A stretch of DNA of 5,737 nucleotides, from NCBI GenBank assembly GCA_002421565.1, contig DIKC01000117.1, positions 1-5,737 of the forward strand, in the 5' to 3' direction. The stretch's first letter is position 1, and each line of letters starts with the position of its first letter. Under the pieces are notes generated by a model. The model saw only the letters and a program-made list of their open reading frames with translations, had not been told where the DNA came from and made no database searches. A program made the position numbers and the translations under genes. The stretch comes from Desulfobulbaceae bacterium UBA5628. Its GTDB lineage: Bacteria; Desulfobacterota; Desulfobulbia; Desulfobulbales; Desulfurivibrionaceae. Positions 1-5,737 of the stretch are shown one piece after another.

Positions 1-42
1 TTAACTCAAAACGGGAACCGCTGGTTTCATGTCGTTCTCCTT
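1..42 (-). other. Strong Shine-Dalgarno and ATG with a nine-codon frame at the left edge
   Basis: On the reverse strand AAGGAG (37-42) sits six bases before an ATG at 30, a nearly ideal start signal. The frame reads MKPAVPVLS and reaches TAA at 1-3. It could be a tiny leader peptide, a gene broken by a frameshift near its start, or chance. A different frame, the continuation of the toxin frame past its stop, stays open to the edge and has a GTG at 79 with AAGGTG before it. What lies to the left cannot be seen. Confidence 0.2.
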
Positions 43-109
43 GTTTGTAATGAATAGACGACGCAGGTCTTTTGTTCACAGAAACACCTTGTACTCGGTT
101 TTCAATGCA

Positions 110-379
110 TCACGGAAAATAGCGGTATATCTCCCCACGATTGAGAATCCGCACAAATATCACCGTATCGTTTTCGATAACCAAGCCGATTCGGTAGCTG
201 CCAACCCTGATCCGGTAATATGATCCTTCCGCCTTCAGCTTTTTTAGGCTGCTAATCTTCATGATGTCCCCGGCGGCCTCAACCTCCAGGATGATCTTTT
301 GAACATGGCTCAATAGATTCTTGTCTCCTGTCTGCCGCTTCAAGTCCTTGGCAAAGCTCTTGCGAAACTCTGTTTTCAT
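110..379 (-). CDS. RelE/ParE-family toxin
   Basis: An 89-residue basic protein with the complete RelE/ParE layout: two N-terminal helices (KSFAKDLKRQ and the HVQKIILEVE region), then KISSLKKLKAEGSYYRIRVGSYRIGLVIENDTVIFVRILNRGEIYRYFP forming the beta-sheet core. The conserved Arg56, Arg58 and Arg63 in the YRIRVGSYRIG strand pair and the C-terminal Arg81, Tyr85, Arg86 and Tyr87 are all present, so it looks intact. The family contains ribosome-dependent mRNA nucleases (RelE) and gyrase poisons (ParE). The strand pattern and C-terminal Arg/Tyr residues lean towards RelE-type cleavage, but sequence alone does not settle this. The ATG overlaps the antitoxin stop (ATGA), with GGAAGG six bases upstream as its ribosome binding site. 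No terminator is visible after the TGA stop. The surrounding DNA is clearly poorer in GC than the kinase and cyclase genes. Confidence 0.9.
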   Translation of the reverse strand: MKTEFRKSFAKDLKRQTGDKNLLSHVQKIILEVEAAGDIMKISSLKKLKAEGSYYRIRVGSYRIGLVIENDTVIFVRILNRGEIYRYFP

Positions 380-582
380 GCCTTGCCTTCCAGGATGCCG
401 AACACCTCAGACCGGCTTGCCGACCCTGACTTTTCACCCTCCTGAATAGCGTGGCTCATGGCGGCATCTTCCATGGCTTCGACGAGGATATCATGCACCA
501 GATCTTTCCGTTCTTCCATGGCCTCGATGATCGCCTGCTTGAAGATGTCCTTCAATTTTCCGCTATCAGTTGTTACTTGCAT
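376..582 (-). CDS. Putative antitoxin partner of the RelE/ParE-type toxin
   Basis: A 68-residue acidic, mostly helical protein with no recognisable DNA-binding domain. The C-terminal half (SHAIQEGEKSGSASRSEVFGILEGK) resembles the ends of small antitoxins found beside RelE-type toxins, where this part wraps around and neutralises the toxin. The start is well supported: an AGGAG lies seven bases before the ATG. The gene ends in an ATGA overlap with the toxin start, the usual coupling that keeps antitoxin synthesis ahead of toxin. The lack of a DNA-binding fold fits the presence of a separate XRE regulator 27 bases upstream. I assign the antitoxin role mainly from size, position and overlap; the family itself is not one I can name. 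Confidence 0.82.
   Translation of the reverse strand: MQVTTDSGKLKDIFKQAIIEAMEERKDLVHDILVEAMEDAAMSHAIQEGEKSGSASRSEVFGILEGKA
386..391 (-). promoter_or_regulatory. Ribosome binding site of the toxin gene
   Basis: GGAAGG on the reverse strand, six bases before the toxin ATG at 379 and lying inside the last codons of the antitoxin gene. It supports the ATGA-overlap start. Confidence 0.6.
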
Positions 583-589
583 ATTTTTT

Positions 590-594
590 CTCCT
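590..594 (-). promoter_or_regulatory. Ribosome binding site of the antitoxin gene
   Basis: AGGAG on the reverse strand, seven A/T-only bases before the ATG at 582. It fixes the antitoxin start and is the strongest translation signal inside the cassette, consistent with antitoxin being made in excess. Confidence 0.7.
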
Positions 595-609
595 GATTTA
601 TTGAACCGT

Positions 610-1029
610 TCACAAAAACACCCGATAATCGGTATTCAACACCCTGGCCAGCACCCTGGCCCGTTCCTTGCCGATGGGCCGCTTGCCGTTCTCCATCTCG
701 GAGATATGGCGCTGGGGAATCCCGGTCAGGTCGGCCAGTTGCACCTGGGTCAGGTCTTCACGATAACGGAGGCCAGCCAGGGCCACCGCTCCAGGGGGCT
801 GGCCGGTGAAATGCTTGTCGTAAAATTCGGCGGCGCTGATCATCCCGTCGCCTGGTTCCACGGACTCAACATAACGCTTGATCCGCTCCACGTTGGCCGG
901 GTGAACTTTGAGCCGGATCGTTACCCGTTCATCAGTATGGGGCTTTTTCATGGGTGCCTGCATATACTTACCATCAACTCGTAAAGCGCTGCCTGCTTTT
1001 CCGCCTTCCGGATCAGTCTCACCTGCCAT
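610..1029 (-). CDS. XRE-family helix-turn-helix regulator of a toxin-antitoxin cassette
   Basis: A protein of up to 139 residues with a Cro/C1-type helix-turn-helix at its C-terminus (about 82-136): LTQVQLADLTGIPQRHISEMENGKRPIGKE has the expected helix-turn-recognition helix layout. Residues 36-75 form a separate N-terminal segment (VTIRLKVHPANVERIKRYV) that I do not recognise. It is the first of three closely packed genes, followed after 27 bases by an antitoxin-like gene and then a RelE/ParE toxin. Its likely job is to repress this operon, in the manner of the PaaR regulators of paaR-paaA-parE modules; that is inference from arrangement. The start is uncertain: ATG codons at 1029, 963 and 951 are in frame, none with a good Shine-Dalgarno. 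The promoter at 1036-1064 would place the transcript start at about 1029, implying either a leaderless message from that ATG or a true start at 963 or 951 (MKKPHTDERV). The longest frame is given here. Confidence 0.85.
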   Translation of the reverse strand: MAGETDPEGGKAGSALRVDGKYMQAPMKKPHTDERVTIRLKVHPANVERIKRYVESVEPGDGMISAAEFYDKHFTGQPPGAVALAGLRYREDLTQVQLADLTGIPQRHISEMENGKRPIGKERARVLARVLNTDYRVFL

Positions 1030-1035
1030 TGCGTA

Positions 1036-1064
1036 TTAATATACCTTTTAAGAGTATAGGTCAA
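1036..1064 (-). promoter_or_regulatory. Predicted sigma-70-type promoter of the toxin-antitoxin cassette
   Basis: Reading on the reverse strand, TTGACC (1059-1064) matches the -35 consensus at five of six bases and TATTAA (1036-1041) matches the -10 box at four of six, with a 17-base spacer. It lies directly upstream of the XRE regulator gene in an AT-rich patch. The expected transcript start is close to 1029. An alternative -10, TATATT, would have a poorer 15-base spacer. Confidence 0.5.
1040..1058. promoter_or_regulatory. Candidate operator (TATAC-N9-GTATA inverted repeat)
   Basis: The five-base arms TATAC (1040-1044) and GTATA (1054-1058) form a perfect inverted repeat around a nine-base centre, itself partly symmetric, centred on 1049. 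It occupies the spacer between the proposed -35 and -10 boxes. A repressor bound here would block RNA polymerase, so it is a good candidate site for autoregulation by the adjacent XRE protein or the toxin-antitoxin complex. A second small perfect palindrome, TATTAATA (1034-1041), overlaps the -10 box. Confidence 0.4.
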
Positions 1065-1131
1065 GGTTGGCATCAGTCGGAAAAAGTGGCCCCGAACAGA
1101 AAAATGAGGGGGTAGGTACGGCCGGAAATAT

Positions 1132-2139
1132 CTAAGCTTGGCAGATGGGAGGGTCTTGGGGCGGCATGACCACCACCCGGTTGCCGCGGCGTTCCTTGGC
1201 CTGGTAGAGGGCCTTGTCGGCGTATTCGATCAGGATTTGGGGGGCGAGATCAACCTGGGGTTTGATCGCTGCCACCCCGATGCAAAGGGAGAGGTGTTCG
1301 CTTACCGGCGAATGGGGATGGGGGATGGCGGCCCCGCGCACCGCATCCACCACCCGTTCGGCCACCACCCGCGCCCCTTCCGCGTCGGCCCCGGAAAGGA
1401 TGATGGCGAACTCCTCGCCGCCGTAACGGGCCACCAGATCGCCGGGGCGGTTGACCACCCGGCTGAAAAGGGAGGCCACCTGCTTGAGACAATCATCCCC
1501 CGCCAGATGCCCGTAAATATCGTTGTAGAGCTTAAAAAAATCGATATCCGCCAGGCAGAGGGCAAGGGATTGCCCTTCCCGCAGACAACGCCGCCACTCC
1601 CGGGCCAGGAATTCGTCGAAGCAGCGGCGGTTGGCGATTCCGGTCAGGCCATCCACCAGGGTCATCCAGCGTAACTGATGGTTGGCCTCCTCCAGTTCCC
1701 GGGCCAGGGCCAGCCGCCGATCCATTTCCGCCTTGAGCCGGAGGGCGGATTTGACCCGGGCGCAGAGTTCCACCCTCTTTACCGGCTTGTTGATGTAATC
1801 CACCGCCCCCAAGTCGAAGACGGTGCGCAGGTTCTGGTCAGCGGTGTCGGCGGTGACCATGATAATCGGCACATCTTGCAGTTCCGGCAACTGCTTCAAC
1901 CGGCGGCAGACCTCCAGGCCGTCCAGGCCGGGCATGACCAGATCGAGCAGAATCAAATCCACCGCTGCCTCCGGCCGGGGGGTACCGCGCCCCTCTTCAT
2001 CGAGGCCGAACCAGGCAAAAGCCGCCGCCGCCCCATCCATATCGAGCACCTGGGTGTAACCGCCGGTTTCCAGCAAACGGCGCAGGAGGGTACGGCTTTC
2101 CGGCGAATCGTCAATAATCAGGATGCGACTTGTATTCAT
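1132..2139 (-). CDS. Response regulator diguanylate cyclase (REC-GGDEF, PleD/WspR-like output)
   Basis: A 335-residue cytoplasmic response regulator whose output makes cyclic di-GMP from two GTP. The REC domain (about 5-135) has the acidic pair Asp10/Asp11, phospho-acceptor Asp66 (LILLDLVMPG), Thr96 and Lys118 (NKP). About ten extra residues (around 46-58, rich in Gly, Pro and Glu) precede the phospho-acceptor strand compared with CheY. A helical linker (135-160) leads to the GGDEF domain (about 163-325). There ADIDFFK supplies the metal-binding Asp198, YNDIYGH and AGDD match substrate-binding loops, and RYGGEEF (active site GGEEF, 240-244) is intact. RPGD (231-234) sits five residues before GGEEF, the position of the product-inhibition I-site, so feedback control is expected. 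I chose the ATG at 2139 (MNTSRILIIDDS), which has a weak TGGA seven bases upstream; the ATG at 2151 has none and would add four residues. Phosphorylation by the adjacent kinase should promote dimerisation and activity; that link is inferred from position. Confidence 0.95.
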   Translation of the reverse strand: MNTSRILIIDDSPESRTLLRRLLETGGYTQVLDMDGAAAAFAWFGLDEEGRGTPRPEAAVDLILLDLVMPGLDGLEVCRRLKQLPELQDVPIIMVTADTADQNLRTVFDLGAVDYINKPVKRVELCARVKSALRLKAEMDRRLALARELEEANHQLRWMTLVDGLTGIANRRCFDEFLAREWRRCLREGQSLALCLADIDFFKLYNDIYGHLAGDDCLKQVASLFSRVVNRPGDLVARYGGEEFAIILSGADAEGARVVAERVVDAVRGAAIPHPHSPVSEHLSLCIGVAAIKPQVDLAPQILIEYADKALYQAKERRGNRVVVMPPQDPPICQA

Positions 2140-2213
2140 GCGTGATTCCATTGATAATAGTCTGCGGCAAACCGCCCATTGGGTATAATATCAAGCTTGC
2201 TGGATATTTAAAA
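2140..2213. promoter_or_regulatory. AT-rich gap with inverted repeat between kinase and cyclase genes
   Basis: A 74-base gap that is much richer in A and T than the genes on either side. It contains a perfect six-base inverted repeat, AATATC (2187-2192) and GATATT (2203-2208), separated by ten bases, and -10-like TATTAT sequences on the reverse strand at 2185-2190 and 2154-2159. No good -35 box is placed for either (TTTTAA at 2208-2213 is a weak match). It may give the cyclase its own promoter or a regulator site; the kinase and cyclase could still share a transcript. Confidence 0.3.
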
Positions 2214-4781
2214 CTAATTTTCCGGCTCGTAGCGAATTTCTATCCGATCCAGATAGTCATTAAGCAAATCGACGCAATTCAGTGCGGCCGGGGGATCATC
2301 GGCCAGGATTGCCGCCTCCATCTTGCCGCCCAGTTCGGTGATCCGGGCAAAGCCGTAACCGCCGCCGGTGCCCTTGAGGCCTTGGCCGATGATCCTGGCC
2401 GTTTCGCGGTCATTGGCGGCGAGCGCCTCGGAAACCGCCCGCAGATCATCCCGCACCTTGGCAAGATACGCCGGCACCAGATCGGCCACCACCGGATCGA
2501 TGATTACCACCTCGCCTTGCGGCTCCTCGCCGGTTCGTTCTCCCTCGCCCGCCTTTGCCTGGGGCGGGAGGGCGGCATATTGTTCAATGGCTCGCAAAAA
2601 GGCCTCCCTGGTGATCGGTTTGGCGAGATGGCCGTCGCAACCGGCCGCCCGGCTGGCGGCGATATCCTCCTTAAAGGCGTGGGCGGTAAGCGCCACCACC
2701 GGGGTGGGCGTCCGCCCCTCTTCCGCTTCCCAGGCCCGGATGGCGCGGGTGGCGGCATAACCGTCCAATTCCGGCATCTGGACATCCATTAAAACCAGAT
2801 CATAACGGCCGGACCGGAATTTTGCCAGGGCCTCGCGGCCGTTTTCGGCGACATCGAGAAAATGGCGGCTCTCTTTAAGGTAGGCGATAAAAAGCAGCTG
2901 ATTGTCGCGGGAATCCTCGGCCAGGAGAATGCGACGGGGGCGGCCGGAGGCGCTCTTGCCCGGCTGGCGGCTCTCCGGCGCGGGCTCCTCTCTACCCGCG
3001 GCCAGGGTATGGAAAGGCAGCGGCAGGAGAACGGTGAAGACACTGCCCTGCCCTTCATTGCTGGCCAGCTCGATGCGGCCGCCCATCATCCGCACCAGCC
3101 GGCGGCAGATTGCCAGCCCCAGACCGGTACCGCCGTATCGGCGGGTGGTCGAGGAGTCGGCCTGGGTAAAATCGTTGAAGATAAGCTCATGTTTGTCCGG
3201 GGGGATACCGACCCCGGTATCGCTTACGGTCAGCCGGAAGGTCATCTCCGGCGGGGTGGCGTCGGCGATTCTTTCGGCCCGGATGCTCACCCGGCCCTGA
3301 TCGGTGAATTTGATCGCATTACCCGCCAGGTTGATCAATACCTGGCGGATGCGGGTGGAATCGCCGGAGACCTGGAGCGGCCCCTCCCAAGCCACCCGGC
3401 ACTCAAAGGCGAGCTCCTTCTGGCGGGCGCGCAGGGCCATGATCTCGCAGGTCTGCCGGATCAGGCGGCCGAGATCAAAGATCACCGTCTCGATTTCCAG
3501 CTTGCCGGCCTCGATCTTGGAGAGATCGAGAATGCCGTTGATCAGTTCCAGGAGGTTTTCCCCGGCGGTGCGGGAGACCCCCAGATAATGGCGCTGTTCC
3601 GGGTCGAGTTTACTGTGGCCGAGCAGATCGGCCATGCCCAGGATGGCGGTAAGGGGGGTGCGGATTTCATGGCTCATGGCGGCGAGGAATTCGCTTTTGG
3701 TCTGGGAGGCCCGCTCCGCCTGCTCCTTGGCCTCTTGCAGGTGGCGCTGAATTTCCCGTTCCCGGCTGGTGTCGCGGAGCACGAACACCGCCCCGACAAT
3801 GCCGCTGAAGGTGGCGATCGGGGCCACGGTGCAGGCCACCGGCCGACGGCGGCCATCCTTGGCGATGAGGATGGTGTCGGCGGCAAAGTCAATAATTTCG
3901 CCCTCGGCCAGCACCTGCTGCACCGGATTTTGCAGACGGCGGCCATCCGCTTCCGCGCCCAAGATTAATACCTCGGCCACCGGCCGGTTGAGACCCTCCA
4001 CCAGATCCCAGCCGCTCAGCCTTTCCGCCACCGGATTGATGAAGGCAACCCGTCCTTCCTGGTCGGTGGCGACAACCCCAGCCCCGATGCTCTGAAGGAT
4101 TGAGGAAAGCCGCCCTTCACTGTCGCGCAGACTTTTTTCCGCCTGCCGCTGGCGGGTGACATCCCGGTAGAGAATCAAAACACTCTGGGGGGCGCCCTCC
4201 GGGGTGCGGGCCGCCACCCGGGCGGTGACCCAGAAAAGAGCCCTGCCGCCAGCCTTAAGGGCGAGTTCGGTTTCCATTTCCCGGGGTTCGCCGTCGGCCA
4301 TGACCTTAAAGCCGATACATTCCCCGCCATCCCGTCCGGCCAGATGAAGCAGGGTGTCGCAATGGCGGCCGGCCAGCTCCGGCCCGAAAAACTGCTGGGC
4401 GACATCGTTCATCCAGCTGATCCGGCAATCCTGATCAATGGTGCAAATGCCGTCCGGCACCGAATCGAGCATCCCCTGGAGGCGATCCTGAAGTTCCTGG
4501 GCCTGGCGCGCTTCGAGCAAAGCCTCGTCGGCAAAGGCGTCCCGGGAGGCGGTCATGCTCCGCAACTCCCGGCTCATGGCATTCAACTCCCGACGCAGCG
4601 GCCGGATGAACAGATTGGCGATCATCAGCAGGGCCGCGCCGCCGGCCAGCAACAGCAACAGGCCGGCGCCCCACAGCAGTTGCGGCCGCCCATCCCGCGG
4701 CTGGAGGCCGAACAATACCAGCAGACAAAAGCCCGCCGCCACCAGCAAGCAAGCCAGGATGACCTTGAGGCGCAGGCTCAT
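2214..4781 (-). CDS. Membrane hybrid sensor histidine kinase (2 TM, PAS-PAS-HisKA-HATPase-REC-HPt-like)
   Basis: An 855-residue inner-membrane hybrid kinase. Seen in order: TM helices at about 5-26 and 35-58 separated by only some 8-10 residues, so there is no periplasmic sensor domain; a helical linker (60-100); PAS 1 (about 100-212, with Cys141 and Cys155); PAS 2 (about 220-340); HisKA with SHEIRTPL and phospho-acceptor His371; HATPase_c with N box (NLAGNAIKF, Asn488), G1 DTGVGIP (521-527) and G2 GGTGLGLAI (550-558); REC (about 616-735) with Glu622/Asp623, phospho-acceptor Asp666, Thr699 and Lys721; then a C-terminal HPt-like helical domain (about 760-850). All kinase and REC residues are present, but the HPt His is replaced by Gln800. 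Sensing is probably by the cytoplasmic PAS domains or the membrane; the ligand is unknown. The start is supported by the TM helix immediately after it, though no good Shine-Dalgarno is visible. The likely partner is the REC-GGDEF regulator encoded next. Confidence 0.95.
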   Translation of the reverse strand: MSLRLKVILACLLVAAGFCLLVLFGLQPRDGRPQLLWGAGLLLLLAGGAALLMIANLFIRPLRRELNAMSRELRSMTASRDAFADEALLEARQAQELQDRLQGMLDSVPDGICTIDQDCRISWMNDVAQQFFGPELAGRHCDTLLHLAGRDGGECIGFKVMADGEPREMETELALKAGGRALFWVTARVAARTPEGAPQSVLILYRDVTRQRQAEKSLRDSEGRLSSILQSIGAGVVATDQEGRVAFINPVAERLSGWDLVEGLNRPVAEVLILGAEADGRRLQNPVQQVLAEGEIIDFAADTILIAKDGRRRPVACTVAPIATFSGIVGAVFVLRDTSREREIQRHLQEAKEQAERASQTKSEFLAAMSHEIRTPLTAILGMADLLGHSKLDPEQRHYLGVSRTAGENLLELINGILDLSKIEAGKLEIETVIFDLGRLIRQTCEIMALRARQKELAFECRVAWEGPLQVSGDSTRIRQVLINLAGNAIKFTDQGRVSIRAERIADATPPEMTFRLTVSDTGVGIPPDKHELIFNDFTQADSSTTRRYGGTGLGLAICRRLVRMMGGRIELASNEGQGSVFTVLLPLPFHTLAAGREEPAPESRQPGKSASGRPRRILLAEDSRDNQLLFIAYLKESRHFLDVAENGREALAKFRSGRYDLVLMDVQMPELDGYAATRAIRAWEAEEGRTPTPVVALTAHAFKEDIAASRAAGCDGHLAKPITREAFLRAIEQYAALPPQAKAGEGERTGEEPQGEVVIIDPVVADLVPAYLAKVRDDLRAVSEALAANDRETARIIGQGLKGTGGGYGFARITELGGKMEAAILADDPPAALNCVDLLNDYLDRIEIRYEPEN

Positions 4782-4782
4782 G

Positions 4783-4797
4783 CCGGGTTACGCCCGG
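4783..4797 (-). other. Small hairpin across the ettA stop and kinase start region
   Basis: CCGGG (4783-4787) and CCCGG (4793-4797) are perfect complements around a five-base loop that contains the ettA stop codon. On the message it lies just before the kinase ATG at 4781, where a Shine-Dalgarno would normally be and none is seen. It may make kinase translation depend on ribosomes finishing ettA. A five-base pair stem in GC-rich DNA can also arise by chance. Confidence 0.25.
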
Positions 4798-5737
4798 GTC
4801 AGGTGGCGGTATTTGATCCGGTGGGGCTGGTCGGCCTCAGCCCCCAGCCGCCGGCGGCGGTCTTCCTCATACTCGGAATAGTTGCCGTCGAACCAGACCA
4901 CCCGGGAGTCCCCTTCAAAGGCCAACATGTGGGTGGCGATCCGGTCGAGAAACCAGCGGTCGTGGCTGATCACCACCGCGCAGCCGGCGAAATTCTCCAG
5001 GGCCTCTTCCAGGGCGCGGAGGGTGTTGACATCGAGATCGTTGGTCGGTTCGTCGAGCAGCAGGACGTTGGCCCCGGATTTGAGCATCCGGGCCAGGTGG
5101 ACCCGGTTGCGCTGGCCGCCGGACATCACCCCCACCGGCCGTTGCTGCTCGCTGCCGGAAAAATTGAACCGGGCCACATAGGCGCGGGAATTGACCTCCC
5201 GGTTGCCGAGGGTGATGGTTTCCTGGCCCTCGGTGATCGCCTGCCAGATGGTGTCGTTGGGATTGAGCACCTCCCGGCTTTGATCGGCGTAGGCGATCTT
5301 CACCGTCTCGGCGATCCGGATGGTTCCGGCATCGGGCTGTTCCTGGCCGGTGATCAGCTTGAAGAGGGTGGTCTTGCCCGCCCCGTTGGGGCCGATCACC
5401 CCGACAATGCCGCCCGGCGGCAGGGAGAAGGAGAGGTTTTCAAAAAGCAGCTTGTCGCCGAAGGACTTGCCCAGTTTTTCCGCCTCGATTACCACCTTGC
5501 CCAGGCGGGGGCCGGGTGGGATGTAGATTTCCAGGTCTTTGGTCCGCTTTTCCCCTTCCTGGCCGAGGAGATCCTCGTAGGCCTTGATCCGGGCCTTGGC
5601 CTTGGCGTGGCGGCCCTTGGGGCTCATTCTGATCCACTCCAGTTCCCGGGCCAGGGTTTTCTGGCGGTCGCTCTCCTGTTTCTCCTCCTGGGCCAGCCGC
5701 TTGCCCTTCTGTTCCAGCCAGGAGGAGTAGTTGCCCT
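4788..5737 (-). CDS. ettA: EttA, energy-dependent translational throttle ABC-F ATPase (N-terminal part outside window)
   Basis: C-terminal 315 codons of an ABC-F ATPase; the reading frame is open to the right edge, and about 240 residues seem to be missing compared with the usual 555 or so. EttA binds the ribosomal E site and gates the first steps of elongation according to the ATP/ADP ratio. The fragment opens with GNYSSWLEQK and a charged helical stretch ending ELEWIRMSPKGRHAKAKAR, which is the inter-domain linker that touches P-site tRNA. IPPGPRLG follows, then the second ABC domain: Walker A GPNGAGKTT (fragment residues 115-123), signature MSGGQRNR, Walker B VLLLDEPTNDLD with the catalytic Glu, and the H-loop SHDRWFLDR. 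The tail EEDRRRRLGAEADQPHRIKYRHL is typical of EttA rather than Uup or YheS. A Met at 5627 is internal, not the start, since the coding frame continues upstream with family-like sequence. The kinase gene starts 6 bases after the TAA stop, suggesting co-transcription. Confidence 0.95.
   Translation of the reverse strand, partial: GNYSSWLEQKGKRLAQEEKQESDRQKTLARELEWIRMSPKGRHAKAKARIKAYEDLLGQEGEKRTKDLEIYIPPGPRLGKVVIEAEKLGKSFGDKLLFENLSFSLPPGGIVGVIGPNGAGKTTLFKLITGQEQPDAGTIRIAETVKIAYADQSREVLNPNDTIWQAITEGQETITLGNREVNSRAYVARFNFSGSEQQRPVGVMSGGQRNRVHLARMLKSGANVLLLDEPTNDLDVNTLRALEEALENFAGCAVVISHDRWFLDRIATHMLAFEGDSRVVWFDGNYSEYEEDRRRRLGAEADQPHRIKYRHLTRA

Larger units (their letters stand above)
1030..1131. 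other. Intergenic region between the cyclase gene and the toxin-antitoxin cassette
   Basis: About 100 bases without a gene. The left part holds the promoter and inverted repeat described separately. The right part, 1081-1131, contains CCCC (1090-1093) and GGGGG (1108-1112) flanking an A-rich centre, which could pair weakly, but there is no compact GC stem followed by a T run, so I do not call a terminator for the cyclase gene. Confidence 0.5.

Noticed and set aside
29..223. Forward-strand frame of 64 codons at the left edge
   Set aside because: Mostly antisense to the toxin gene and without a ribosome binding site; the opposite strand explains the region.
451..984. Forward-strand frame of 177 codons
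   Set aside because: Antisense to the antitoxin and regulator genes, which are supported by Shine-Dalgarno, spacing and a helix-turn-helix motif. The His/Gly/Leu-rich translation looks like a shadow.
1120..1420. Extra residues in the cyclase as a sign of a broken enzyme
   Set aside because: The GGEEF site, metal-binding Asp, substrate loops and I-site are all present with normal spacing; the only length difference is a loop in the receiver domain far from the active site.
2161..2172. Hairpin GCGG-CAAA-CCGC as a terminator of the kinase gene
   Set aside because: The stem is only four base pairs and no T run follows, so it does not qualify as an intrinsic terminator.
2130..2792. Forward-strand frame of 220 codons spanning the kinase/cyclase gap
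   Set aside because: Antisense to the kinase C-terminus, with no recognisable motif and no ribosome binding site of note.
2862..3968. Long forward-strand frame of 368 codons
   Set aside because: It lies wholly antisense to the hybrid kinase, whose domains and catalytic motifs are unmistakable. Long antisense frames are expected in GC-rich genes, and its translation has no recognisable domain.
5440..5637. Short reverse-strand frame inside ettA
   Set aside because: Out-of-frame overlap with the conserved EttA linker and Walker A region.

Overview
The window is a stretch of bacterial chromosome in which every gene I can support lies on the reverse strand, so transcription runs from the right edge to the left. 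It carries a partial ettA-type ABC-F gene, a hybrid histidine kinase, a response regulator with a diguanylate cyclase domain, and a three-gene toxin-antitoxin cassette. The right two thirds are GC-rich (47 of 60 bases are G or C at 1321-1380). The left edge is much poorer in GC (25/60 at 1-60, 26/60 at 121-180). The protein styles (EttA, inner-membrane hybrid kinase, PleD-like cyclase, a GGGYGF-type HPt tail) suggest a Gram-negative bacterium. From memory of similar proteins I would guess a Desulfobacterota/deltaproteobacterial relative, but the sequence does not prove this.

Layout from right to left. At 5737-4788 is the C-terminal part of EttA, cut by the window edge. Six bases after its stop, at 4781-2214, begins an 855-residue membrane hybrid histidine kinase (two TM helices, two PAS domains, HisKA, HATPase_c, REC, HPt-like tail). 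A 74-base AT-rich gap with an inverted repeat follows. At 2139-1132 is a response regulator made of a REC domain fused to an intact GGEEF diguanylate cyclase. The kinase and regulator probably form a two-component pathway that sets cyclic di-GMP levels. After a gap of about 100 bases with a promoter and a likely operator comes a compact cassette: an XRE-type regulator (1029-610), a small antitoxin-like protein (582-376) and a RelE/ParE-type toxin (379-110), the last two overlapping by four bases.

The two most notable points are these. The HPt tail of the hybrid kinase keeps its [10 protein letters not shown] surroundings but has Gln where the phosphorylated His should be, so the internal phosphorelay looks broken at its last step. 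The toxin-antitoxin cassette has a separate regulator gene, resembling in layout the three-component paaR-paaA-parE modules, with an imperfect palindrome between the -35 and -10 boxes. I found no RNA genes, CRISPR array, intact insertion sequence or convincing terminator. Nothing here amounts to a clearly new system.
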